In this document: in pieces, positions 33,000 through 43,715 of the stretch
Numbering within the stretch: position 1 is the first letter of the stretch
Layout: every line of letters begins with the position of its first letter
Origin: Archegozetes longisetosus
Lineage: Eukaryota > Arthropoda > Arachnida > Sarcoptiformes > Trhypochthoniidae
Assembly: GCA_018873245.2 (NCBI GenBank)
Contig: JAEMBT020000009.1
Coordinates: 3,808,242-3,872,241, forward strand
Length of the DNA: 64,000 bases
Direction: 5' to 3'
Program-made: the position numbers and the translations under genes
Notes under the pieces: model-generated
Seen by the model: the letters and a program-made list of their open reading frames with translations, nothing else
The model's database searches: none
What the model was told of the DNA's origin: nothing

Positions 33000-33137
33000 A
33001 CTCATAATTAATATGTTGAAAAAAATTCAGCATGTTTCAATGGAAAATTTAGCGGTAATTTCTTATTTAAATTTATTGATTCCAATGCTAACTAATAGAA
33101 ATTAAAACTTAAATCGAACTCGAGTGCTATTAACACG

Positions 33138-33735
33138 TAGGCTTGCCATGTCAAATTTACGAATATCTTGATTATAGCGTCTGAATATCTTGAAAATCTT
33201 GATTAAACATCTAGACTATTTATTGGTAATTTATTTAAGATAAATAAAGTATTCAATACAATAATACAATTGAAAATTACTTATTTTGTTTACGCTTATA
33301 CTTTTTATCTGATTTAGCTGCTTCAAGCAAACGCTTCTGATCTTTTATGAAATGAGCAAATTGCTTTCTAACAAAAGCTATAACAATACAAGGAGTCTTA
33401 TTGCGCACTTTTTACTATTCCAATTTTAATGCGTAGTTCACTTAATATAAACATTTGGATCAAAACTGATAAGAATCTTTCATATAGCATATTACTTATT
33501 TTCTCATCGCATATTCATACAATATTCTAAGTATTATGCTCAATGACTTGAAAACGACTTATGTTTAGTATTAAATATTTCCTCTTTATTGGAAAATTAT
33601 ATAGGAATATAGTCATTTTCTTATGAGTGAGATATCTTGACCGCTAATGTCAAGATATTGCTTCTGTCTTGTTGTCTTGATCAAGTTTAAATATCTTGAA
33701 AAATCAAGATTTTATCTTGACATGTGGCAAGCCTA
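33138..33735. mobile_element. hAT deletion derivative keeping the transposase tail
   Basis: Ends TAGGCTTGCCATGTCAA and inverse TAGGCTTGCCACATGTCAAG, flanked by perfect 8-base copies of TTAACACG (33130-33137, 33736-33743). On the minus strand about 33410-33281 reads KVRNKTPCIVIAFVRKQFAH, then FIKDQKRLLEAAKSDKKYKR and a stop. It resembles the extreme C-terminus of one hAT transposase group and is similar to the tail in the 60860-61526 element. The rest of the transposase is gone. Confidence 0.8.
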
Positions 33736-33743
33736 TTAACACG

Positions 33744-34473
33744 TGTTAACTGCAATGTGTAACAACATAAACTGCGATAGCATTACATGACATAAGTTTA
33801 AAAACCTATTCAAAGTTAATAACTTAATAAAATTTTTCTTAGCGCAAAAAATGTTTCTAAGCTTTGCACTTAATGCGAACTTCGAACATAAAATAAAGCA
33901 TTTTAAAGATAACTGTTTTACAAACTAATTTAAAAGAATGAAAAACTGATTTAAAATCAGGGAATTCATATCTGCATAACAATTAAGAGTCGATTTTAGG
34001 TAATGAATTTCAAGGATTGACATTAGAGTTTGTTTCACAATTACGTAAGTAAACTATTTTTCATATATTTTTCAACTATTTTGACTTTCTCTGGTGACAA
34101 TGTCGATATATATATAGAAAATTAGATTTTCAAACCTCATATTTAAAGGTAATTGAACTCTTCAGATATCTTCTTCTATATAACGGATAATGCAATAAAA
34201 GCTATTTCTCTTCTAAAATTAATGGGAATTTTAAAATAGATTCGCTTATTACTGCAATCAGCTTAAGACAAAGGTAAATTATAAAAGTTCAACATAGAAT
34301 AGCTTATTAAGCAATGCTTAACTCTTTTTATAGAATTTAATTGTTATGTTCTGGCAACAGTTAAATATAATTTTCATTAAGTAAGCATAAATATTTTTTT
34401 TCATGAAATATTAATAGGTTTCAAAGTTTCAAAGTAATTTATTCTAAAACAATAAAATTCTCAACTACTTATT
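33744..34473. other. Intergenic; 3' flank of the F-box/LRR gene
   Basis: No gene. A poly(A) signal for the minus-strand gene, AATAAA, lies at 34443-34438, about 30 bases past its stop. Confidence 0.45.
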
Positions 34474-36006
34474 TCAAAAGTCTATTTTCAAATTCTTTGG
34501 TAGAGATTTATTGAGAAATATTTTATCGAAGTCTTCATTACTTTCTTCTTCAAGTGAACCAAAGAAATGACTGAAATAAATACGAGGTTTACTCAACGCC
34601 AATTCTATTAAAGCGTCAATCGCTCTATGTGTTATATTCGGTCTTCTATTAAATCGAATCGATTTGATTTCTGGACAATTATTCGATAGATAACAGATTC
34701 CTATATCGGTAACTGATGAAAACTTTAGATTCAATCTTAAACTGTTGAATTTCACAACAGTTAGATATTTAAGTTTCGATAATGAATGCAAAGTATTGTC
34801 TGTTATATTGTTCGCATAAATACTTAAAAACTTCAATTTCGGTAAATATAGATCAATGCCTTCAAAAAACTTATCATTAAGTTTGGGATAATTGAGTACT
34901 AAATTAGTTAATGCTTTACAGTCTTTTAGTGACTTAACAGCTATTTGTTCGTTACCACAATTGCAGAGAGTGTGATAGATATCAAGATTAAGGAATTTCA
35001 AAGTATTAAAGTAATTAATACTTTGAAATATTTGAGATCCAAATATTGAATTATTGATTATTGAATGTATAGATAAGCGCTTTATTTTTGGGCATTCGTA
35101 AGCGATTCTTTTCATATTCTTATCAAACGATTGATTATAGCCTTTCATAAAATTGAACTCAAAATAAAGTTGTTCCATTTTTTTTAAACCAGAAATTTTT
35201 GTCATCAGAATATTAATTGTATGTTCATCTAAATTGTTAAGTCCTGAAATAATACCAAATCTTTTCACTGTATTTTTATGTTGACTGAAAAACATATCTA
35301 ACAATAGTATTTCCGTCGAGAGGCAGATAAGTGATATTTTCTTTAACTTAGTCATGAATAATTGCTTATCGTTAGCAATAAAGTCAGTTAACTTGACTGC
35401 AGTCAGTGTTGATAAGTTTGGGCAATATTTCAACAAAGTTTTATAACTCTTATTAAAGTCTCTTTGAAGAAATTCGATACTTTCTAACTTTTGTCCACAA
35501 CTTTTGCCGAACTCTATCAAAGTGTCTTCACTGGCATTATTGAAGTTAAATTCAATTGACTTCAAATGAACACAGTATTTGGTAATCAATTGCAAAACTT
35601 TATCCGTATGCTCGTTCAGATCATAGCTGATGATAATTTTGTTAATAAATTGACACTTTTTTAGTACATTTTCAAATGCTATCAAATCTATTTGACTTTC
35701 ACTTATATTATCTTCGCTCTTCACCAATATCTTATTCAACATATTCTTTAGGTTCTTGCCTTCTCTATCGATAATTTCAAGATTTTTCTGCTTGATATAA
35801 ACACATCTTTGAAATTGTTTTGAAACACATTCAAAACGTATTTTCTCTTCAAACGAGAGATAACTCAATAAGACTTCACACAAATCATCACAAATACGAT
35901 CACTAAATGAGTCTCTTTTGGTCTCAATTTCATATAGTTTAAAGTGGTTCATTTTTGAAAATTCAAGCAAAAAAATTAAGCTCGAAATAAATTGTTTTAG
36001 ACTCAA
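34474..36006 (-). CDS. F-box/LRR protein (510 aa, intact)
   Basis: A single-exon minus-strand gene. Residues about 32-72 form an F-box: ICDDLCEVLLSYLSFEEKIR then FECVSKQFQR. F-boxes bind Skp1 and make the protein a substrate receptor of an SCF ubiquitin ligase. The rest is a leucine-rich repeat array with irregular 24-28-residue units, for example YCVHLKSIEFNFNN, YCPNLSTLTAV, ECPKIKRLSIHS, LKFLNLDIYHT, LPKLKFLSIYANNI, KYLTVVKFNSLR and NCPEIKSIRFNRRP. It ends KSLPKNLKIDF. The first ATG gives a hydrophobic lead (SLKQFISSLIFLLEF); the internal ATG at residue 19 (MNHFKLYEIE) gives a start more usual for this family and may be the true one. Two decayed relatives lie at 39.9-42.7 kb and 43.4 kb on the opposite strand. 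Target unknown. Confidence 0.8.
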   Translation of the reverse strand: MSLKQFISSLIFLLEFSKMNHFKLYEIETKRDSFSDRICDDLCEVLLSYLSFEEKIRFECVSKQFQRCVYIKQKNLEIIDREGKNLKNMLNKILVKSEDNISESQIDLIAFENVLKKCQFINKIIISYDLNEHTDKVLQLITKYCVHLKSIEFNFNNASEDTLIEFGKSCGQKLESIEFLQRDFNKSYKTLLKYCPNLSTLTAVKLTDFIANDKQLFMTKLKKISLICLSTEILLLDMFFSQHKNTVKRFGIISGLNNLDEHTINILMTKISGLKKMEQLYFEFNFMKGYNQSFDKNMKRIAYECPKIKRLSIHSIINNSIFGSQIFQSINYFNTLKFLNLDIYHTLCNCGNEQIAVKSLKDCKALTNLVLNYPKLNDKFFEGIDLYLPKLKFLSIYANNITDNTLHSLSKLKYLTVVKFNSLRLNLKFSSVTDIGICYLSNNCPEIKSIRFNRRPNITHRAIDALIELALSKPRIYFSHFFGSLEEESNEDFDKIFLNKSLPKNLKIDF

Positions 36007-36971
36007 ATAAAACTTTAAATGTGCATTTAAGTGTTTATAAGACTGTACTTAATCAACGAACAGAAAATTGTTATTGTCGTCTACTTCTATGCGACGCAAA
36101 ATATTTTGTTAGCACTTAAGTCAATATTACTGTATTTCGAGCTACAAAACTGTTGATAAACTATCTCTTATATAGATTCCCATGAGAAGCAATGATAAGT
36201 TTATCATAAATTAAAACAACTCTAACATTGAAGACAAAGTTGTCGCTTTACACTGTATGATCAGTTGAATGCTTTGTTGGTTGAAAAATTGACTTTACTC
36301 GATATTTTCTTAACCGAAAATAATTTCCGAACATTGAAATTATTAATTCTTTATTAACTGATAAGAATGTTATTGAAATTCTTATTTATTGTTAAGATTT
36401 TGCTTTTTTAATAAATATTTTTTATTACGAAATATTCTAGACTCCAATCATTATATTAGGAATACTCTCATTATGACTAAATTTCTTTTACTAAACTATT
36501 AACACAAGAATTATAACCTGAGCCATAAGAAAGATTCAATTATTTCTTAATCATTTAATATGTTCTTTAAAATCTGGAATAAGTTGTATTAGATTTGAAT
36601 AATGATAGTTATAATAAAATTAGTTTAAACTACAGCCACATTATGTAATTCGGCGCACATAATAATTTCCGGATGTCTACTCCATTGCCTCAGACTTCTA
36701 TGATTTCGAAGCTTCTGTCTCAACATGACTCGCACTCGAATTCCACTCACCTGAAAGTTGGACACAAAATTTTTCACTAATTCAAATATTAGTTAGCAGT
36801 TATGGAACCAAAATCTGCCCTGAAGGAGCAGAGATTAGATCCGGTTAACATTAATCCCGATTCTAATATAGAATTAGTCAACATAATACGGTTAAATAGA
36901 TTTCAATTTTCAACTAAACTTGAATTAAAATTAAAAGATTTTTAAAAAGTTTCTAATCAATGAAAGCATAG
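36007..36971. other. Intergenic, no gene seen
   Basis: Upstream region of the minus-strand F-box gene; AT-rich. No defined promoter motif could be supported. Confidence 0.4.
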
Positions 36972-36973
36972 TA

Positions 36974-37124
36974 CAGTGGTACCTCGATATAGTGAATCTC
37001 TGTGGACCGACAATTAAAGTTCTCTACAAAGAGGTTATTAGCTGACTAGTGTGTGCTGAACCGCGTAAGCTCACTCATTGTATCGAGGATTCATTGCAAA
37101 GTTCACTATATCAGACAATTACTG
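36974..37124. mobile_element. Tigger/pogo-type MITE (151 bases) in the ML gene's last exon
   Basis: Ends CAGTGGTACCTCGATATAG and, inverted, CAGTAATTGTCTGATATAG, both followed by TGAA. Flanked by TA (36972-36973 and 37125-37126). An internal arm repeat is present (tcgaggattcattgc). Its right edge falls inside the reading frame of the ML-domain gene's terminal exon. Confidence 0.75.
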
Positions 37125-37126
37125 TA

Positions 37127-37945
37127 ATATGATTTGTGAAAACTTCTGTATCCGCTTTAACTTATTGACGAAACTAGTCAACATTTAAGTCAGTAATTTT
37201 TACTACTCATGACTATTATTATCTATAATTAGTTACCTGCGGAAAGTCGTCTAAAACTTTGAATTCTGAAACATAAGTATAAGATTTATCCTTAATAATA
37301 CCAGTCGATTGACAAGTTGTGGTATTATCATCATCGCTAGTCATAGTAAGACATGGATCAACAACTGCTCCGTAAGGAACTTGGATTGTTCTCCCAAGTG
37401 CTGACATGTAAATATCTGCCACAATTCCTCTCTCAATATGTCTGTAACTTTTGGTTGGCTCTGATATAAGAGTTTATTAGAGATATGTGGATTTTTTTAG
37501 AACAATATTTAATTAGTTTTTGAAAAGTAATTACTGAATTTAATAGTGAGTTTAGGTGACTGTCCTCTATATAGTTTGCATTCTGTTTGATCTGTCGTAC
37601 AGTTTGTAGCATAAACTTCCACATCTACTGCTTTTAAAGTGATAGGTGTTCGTGATCTTGAATCTATTGTTGTAAATCAGTTATACAAAAATAATTGATT
37701 AATTGAATCCAAATTAGAATTAAACGTGTACTTTGAATAATTAATTAAAAATTCGATGAATATATGAAAAAATATATAGTTTAAGAGAACTCAAGAATTT
37801 TAGACATGAGATAAAAATTGAAGTTTTATAGCAAACTGAGTGATTACTTACTGACACATGTAGTCCAATTGGCTTGAAGTGCATTTTGAGCATAAGTTTT
37901 GGCACATAACACTACTAATAGAGTGATTAACAATTTACAAAGCAT
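37127..37945 (-). CDS. ML-domain (NPC2/MD-2-like) secreted protein, 3' end disrupted
   Basis: A small secreted lipid-binding protein family; arthropod members bind sterols or other lipids and some act in chemosensing or immunity. Exon 1 37945-37852 encodes a signal peptide (MLCKLLITLLVVLCAKTYAQ) and NWTTCV. Exon 2 37663-37535 gives TPITLKAVDVEVYATNCTTD then ECKLYRGQSPKLTIKF. Exon 3 37460-37237 gives RHIERGIVADIYMSALGRTI, VPYGAVVDPCLTM and YTYVSEFKVLDDFPQ. Introns are GT-AG and join in frame. The Cys pattern and the G...P...PC / Y.....V...FP motifs fit the ML fold. The expected final strand is seen as VKADTEVFTNHI at about 37180-37130 but needs a frame different from the best acceptor. It then runs into the TA-flanked MITE and a stop. 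The last part of the domain is missing, so the gene is probably dead or encodes an altered C-terminus. Confidence 0.7.
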
Positions 37946-39924
37946 TTTTTTCTATTAAAACTTTAATTATTTTCTCTATCCCTAAACAAAACCACTCGAA
38001 AAATCAACTCTTAATACAATTTTGACTTCAAAGCAAAGTCCAATTCAAGTTCACTAATAAGTTTTAAACTGATATATTTTAGTTAAATATAGTTAACATC
38101 ATGAACACTCTTAAGGCTATCGACTGTCATATGACATCTGTTTTTCGTTACTAACCATTGAGCAATTTTTAATGAATTGAGTCAATTGATTCTGACTTAT
38201 CCCTAAATACATACATCCGCTTTAAGTCATAATTGATTAAGGAGAATATTTTTCAACTACTACTTTGATGTAAAAGAGATTGATCATAAAAAATTAAATT
38301 GCTTACTGGAACAACGAAACAAATGACTGCATCTACAACCATCACTTATACCTTTCTTCCAGGAAAAAGTTTCTGTTTAAAGTGTAATACACTAAAACTT
38401 GACTTGATAGCAATTTTCTAAATTGATGTTCATTTAATTTGCTTAATATGTAGTTTTTTTCTGAGAAGTATTTTCCTGAAATGTTATCTAGAGTTGAATG
38501 AAAACTAATTGATAGCAATTTGAAGTCATCATCAGAACTGGTGATCAAATATCAGTTATTTGTTGAGCAATATTTTACTTGTGTTACTAATGCTTCACTT
38601 TAGGATTTATCTATTTACGACTCAGACAAAAGTGACTAGAAAGCTTTCTAGTTTCTTATCTCTGGCAGTGTTCACATGAAACATGCTTTTCAAAACAAAA
38701 TGTTTTTAAGCAGAATATTTAGGTCAAGAACATTCGGTAATGCTCACATCAAGGTCATTTATTACTTGAAAATCTATGTAAATAATTCGTAGAATGCAAC
38801 ATGAATTTTAGAAATCTCATTATAAAGATAGTTTTTGTAGATTTTAAGAAACAGATTTCAAGTCAGTTATAAAACTATTTGAAGCATTGACTGCAAGAGA
38901 AGTCTCTTCACTATCTCAAAATGGCTCAGTAAAGCATTATCATACATGTAATTGAAGTCTTTCAACCTCTTGAAAATGAAACAGAATTGTTTGCACCTCT
39001 GCAATTGTCTTATCTGGAAAGATTTCAGGCTATGCGCCGCGCAAACTTAATTTTATAATTATTGATCTCGCTTATTATAAAGAATTTTTTAAAACTTGAA
39101 TTACGTTTCTATCTTTTGTAGATTTTGCTGTACCTCGCACAAAAGGTTATGATAAACCCTGTGTATTTTGTTTAGTGCTTTAGTCATTCACTATTTTTTG
39201 AGAAAAGCATTACGTTAAATATCATGAGAGAGAGAAGTATTGAACACTACATTTAAATTGAAGGAAGTTTCAATTATTAACAGTTTAGAACTCATCCAGT
39301 TTTTGATGTCTTTATCAAACTTTTGGCTTGACTTCAAACTTTAGTTTGATATGAATCAGAGTTCATACTAATAATCATTTGTATGAATACATAAATCATT
39401 GATATGTTATTTTTGTTTTTATTTTATTAAAACTTTTGACGATAAGACTTGTCAAAGACTTATCTATTATTATTTTGCCATTAGCTAAGAGTTGGGTAAT
39501 TTGCTGAAATCAAAACTTACGTATATATGTCTTAGTATATGTGTTTTGATGTTTTAGCCTCAAACATAAGGTTTAGATTCAAAAAATACTCGAATAGTCA
39601 ATGAGACTAAGTGACTAAAACTTAATATTGAGTATCAAGTTTTTGGTTTAGTTTACCTCAAATATTCTCGAATTTTGCATCCCTTTAATCAAATCGCACA
39701 TTATTTCAAAAATACTAAGGATATGCTATTTAACATGAACTTGAACAGTTATGTATTCGAACAAAGACTAACTTTACATTAATAGTTTTGATTTGATTTT
39801 TTAAAACTAACATATTTTATACAGTTTTTTTTATAAAAAATTAAAAACACTTTAAATTTATAGTCATATATGTAGAAATCTATAAGAATGAACAGAAAAA
39901 GGTTGAAAATTTGTGAAACTAGTA
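37946..39924. other. Intergenic, no gene seen (2.0 kb)
   Basis: AT-rich. The minus-strand open stretch at 38342-38548 shows no recognisable domain. No repeat boundaries found. Confidence 0.4.
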
Positions 39925-41167
39925 ACATTTTTTAACGAAAGTTTTGGTGATGTTTTATATCGAGAGTCATTTAGTGCTTGTATTTGTGATGATTTATGCG
40001 AAGTAATTGTCAGTTACCTATCTTTTGAAGACGAAATATGTATTGAGCGCATATCAAAATAGCTTCAGAAATATGTTAATGTTAAGCAAAATACTATCGA
40101 AGTTAATTCACAAACTTCTATGGAAATTAGTAACTTAAATCAATCTGTTAAAGCTTGTCTCAAAGAAGTCCCCAAATTAAAACTTATTTCTAAAAGTCTT
40201 AACAAAATTTCAATCATAAACTGAACTTAGTTTTGAACTTTAGCCACAACATAATTTTTACTTTTCAAAACTTTTTCAAACATCTTATCTCTTAGTTTGG
40301 ATTCAGGGTTTGAAAAAATTGATTAAATCAAAACAAAAATAATATTTTTGTCTGAAAAATGAAGTCAAAATAAGTCATGAAAACAAATTAATAAATTAAT
40401 TATAATAAGTGAAAAAAGTTTGTACTATGAGGTTAGATTATGAGATTAGAAGTCTTGAAAAGTTTAAAAAAACTCTTATGTGACTTATGCACTTTACATT
40501 AAAATTGGTCTTTCATAACAATTTTTTATTTGTGCACTTCTTTGAGACAAGCATTTAAGTGCGAAAATACCCAAAAGCTTTATGAAATAAATATAAAAGC
40601 TTTCGAAAGTATTCTGAAAATGAGTAAAATTAATAAAATAGATGTCGAAGAAGGTAACATTAAAGATAAGAAACAGGTTCTGAAAGCAGTCATTGAATAT
40701 TGTGAAAATTAAAAATCATTTAGATCTTGCTTAAAAAGAATAAGTGATCAAAAATTGACTGAATTCAGCTCAAAGTTTGGTCAAAATTTACAATCACTTT
40801 TCAAACTTCGCTCTATGCAAAACTAAAAGCTTTGAAATTTCGTCAAAATTTGACAATAATTGATGTAAAATTTGAAGAACATTTGAAAGAAATATATTAT
40901 TAATGCCTAAATTGCTGAAGACTAATATCTTAAAATATAGTAGATAAGGCATTAAATTTATTAATCTTTTAGTGACCATTTCAAGGATTCTCTAAAAGGT
41001 TTAAACACTTATTTGTTCCTAAAGATTGAGAAGACTTAATTAAAATTTTACTGCAAGAAATCTCTTGTTGAAAAATTCGGAAAAATTAGATTTCATTTCA
41101 GAACATCAAAATTTTCTATCTGTTAGATGAAAATTGGGGTCAATTGCTCTGAACTTAAAGCTATATC

Positions 41168-41903
41168 TAGTGCTAAGCAGGTCCTGGTCTTTGAGGTCTC
41201 TCCGAAAGACTTAAACGTGACCTAGGCCCATGTTTGAAGACCTAGGCCCCGATCTCTCACATAAATGCTAACATGGATCTCTTATAAGACCTCTTTTAAA
41301 TTTATGGACCTGGAACATATTTTGTTTGAATAAAAAGTACCAAATTACATATCAATAATTTTTATGGATGACTTCACATACAATTTAATACGTGAAGTCA
41401 TTCTCCGTTGTGTCTATTAATTATGAAAAGATTAATTGTCTTAATTGTAGTAGCGTAAAGTCGCGTGTGTGTTTGGGTTCATAGACACCACTATTTGAAA
41501 CACTTTAAAACTTTTATCACTAAATAAATACAGTCTGACCCAGCTATTGGCAACTCGGTTATAGGAAAACCCGGTTGTTAGCAAATGATTTATTCGGTAC
41601 CAACTAATCCAATATAAAGAATTGTGATATAGGCAAACCCATTTATAGGCAACTTATGTTCTACACACTGACCAGTTGACTATAACCGGGTCAGATTGTA
41701 TTCATTTTCATCATTTTTATCATTATTTTATGAAATCTTCACTCAGAGATCTTTCCTAAAGGCCAGGACCAGACTTGAAACATTTTGTTAAGACTCAAAC
41801 TTGGACCTGAAATAATATTGACGACTAGAACTCGGATTTGGACCTCAAAAGACCTCAGGTCCGGAGGTACTGAAGGATCTCAAGTCTTTTATACTCAGTT
41901 CTA
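41168..41903. mobile_element. hAT-type element (736 bases), itself carrying a Tigger MITE
   Basis: Begins TAGTGCTAAGCAGGTCC and ends GAGTATAA-type inverse ...ACTCAGTTCTA. Flanked by perfect 8-base duplication GCTATATC (41160-41167, 41904-41911). Repeated GAYCTAGG/GGACCT motifs (gacctaggccc twice near 41225, ggacct near 41810) fill the arms. No coding capacity. Split by the MITE at 41531-41698. Confidence 0.75.
41531..41698. mobile_element. Tigger/pogo-type MITE nested in hAT element
   Basis: Ends CAGTCTGACCCAGCTAT and inverse CAATCTGACCCGGTTATAG, flanked by TA (41529-41530, 41699-41700). Internal units ggttataggaaaaccc and atataggcaaacccattt repeat. Confidence 0.8.
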
Positions 41904-42740
41904 GCTATATCTATAGAACCATTCGATAAGAAGAGTTTAGTTGTTAGCCAAATGTATTATTCAATGAAACATTTCTGTAAGATAAGTTTGAATCAGTCAT
42001 GAAGTTCTAAGTACAAACCTTTTTATCTTATAAAAATATTTTATTGAATCGCGTATTTTGTTAATAACTGAACCACTTATATTAAATGAATATATAGAGA
42101 TAGATTTCAGTTCAGAGAAGTTGATTCCAATTTTCATCAAACGGTTTGAAAGTTCTTGTAAAAACTCTCCTTAATTTTCAAAATAAAATTTAAAACCTTC
42201 TAACTTTTTTTAAACATAAGACTTCTCTCAATAAGATGTTAATTAAGTTTTCCTGGTCTTTAAGAATAGATTTCAGTGATTACTCTAGTTTCCAGTTTCT
42301 TTGAACTAGTCATGAAGGTCTAAATACGAAGAAACTGATATCTTGAGTTTCGGTTTCCTTATAAACTATAAACATTTATTAACTATAAACTATAGTCATT
42401 AAAAACTATAAACATGTTCAAATTGAGGATGACTTTTTCAAAGGCATTGACTTATATTTATCACAATTAAAACATTTAGATATAGATGTTGAAACATAAC
42501 TAGTGAATGAATGAGTTCATTGCTAAAATCCGACATTCACAAAGTCTAGATATTTATTCTCAAAGAAAATATTGTTTTCCGTACTTAACAGAAATTGGAT
42601 TTTGTACTCTTATTAATAATTGTACATAAATTCAGTCTGTAAGTAAGAATTACCGGAAATAATACATAAAACAGTTGATGCTTTAGTAGCACTCGCTTTG
42701 AAAAAGCTTAAAATTAATTTTCATTTCTTCAACTTTTAAT

Positions 42741-43379
42741 ACAAATAGAGAGAGCATTTTCAGCTATTAATTTGAATGAATATAAAAGTTTATCAAGTAA
42801 TTTGATTATTTATATTCTCTAAATAATATTATTTATTAATATTAATACTTAATTTTTAAATCTTGTTTTTAAATAATTATATTATATTAAACGTAATGCG
42901 TGTACACTGAGAAATATTATGCTTAAGAGTTAACTTAATTATTAAAATTCTGAGTAAATTTTAGTATTTAAATTATTGTAAGCCAATTAAAACTATTTGT
43001 ATCTATTATTCTCTTATTGAAGTTATGAATGGTTGCAGACAATCGAAGCAGATATTTATAAAACAAGCCGAAAACAGCTCTCAATATTTAATACATAGAA
43101 ACACAAAGACATTGGCGATTTTTCTTTTTGCTTTAGTCAAATTACACATTGATGCAAGCAATCATAACAAATGGAAAATTGTTTAAATATGACATGAAAC
43201 AGTTTATGTCTGAATATAGCATGACTTTTCATCAATAGTTTTGATTATTATTTTCTAAACTGTATTGGCAGACATATATTGCGAGCAAAATTTTCTTCAT
43301 ATTATTCCGTAGAAATGAATAGATAAAACTGAACAATTTTTGAATAAAATGCCAATAGTAGTGAACGTTCTGACGATAT
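42741..43379. other. Intergenic, no gene seen
   Basis: AT-rich spacer between two F-box relics. Confidence 0.4.
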
Positions 43380-43715
43380 CTTATATCAGCAATCGTTCAG
43401 CGCTCGTATTTGTGCTGTTATCTTTGATTTAAAAGATGAAATACGCTTCGAATGCTTTCAAAACAGTTTCAAAGATATGTTTATATTAAGCAAAATGTTA
43501 TTGAAGTTAGTTCACGAACTTTTATGAGAGTTGATAACTTGAAGCCGTTAATCAATAATTGTGGAAATAACCCGAAATATTATGAAAGAAATATAAAAGC
43601 TTTCGAAGATGTTCTGAAAAATGTAAATCTATTGGTAGAATAGATATTTACATAAAAGATATTAAGAATAAGAAAAAAATGTCTTGAGAGCAATTGTTAG
43701 ATATTATGAACTAAC
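43380..43715 (+). pseudogene. F-box gene 5' fragment
   Basis: Plus-strand pieces: QSFSARICAVIFDLKDEIRF (43390-43450), then after a frame change LSKQFQRYVYIKQNVIEVSS and KAFEDVLKNVNLL (43455-43640). This parallels ICDDLCEV...EEKIRFECVSKQFQRCVYIKQ in the intact gene. The LRR part is absent. A truncated or decayed third copy in the cluster. Confidence 0.65.

Larger units (their letters stand above)
39925..42740 (+). pseudogene. F-box/LRR pseudogene carrying a nested transposon
   Basis: The start region reads ESFSACICDDLCEVIVSYLS then FEDEICIERISK, a stop, and LQKYVNVKQNTIEV. It is clearly related to the intact gene at 34474-36006 (ICDDLCEVLLSYLSFEEKIR). Later pieces include KAFESILKMSKINKIDVEEG at about 40600 and, at the end (about 42655-42740), PEIIHKTVDALVALALKKLK then INFHFF, matching PNITHRAIDALIELALSKPR. 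Many stops and frame changes lie between. Bases 41168-41903 are a hAT element inserted after the gene had formed. About 40220-40520 looks like inserted AT-rich sequence. Confidence 0.7.

Noticed and set aside
38342-38548. 68-codon minus-strand frame between the ML gene and the F-box relic
   Set aside because: No signal peptide, domain or splice partners; typical chance frame in AT-rich DNA.
38660-38760. CAGTGTTCACATG as a possible hAT end
   Set aside because: No inverted partner or 8-base duplication found nearby.
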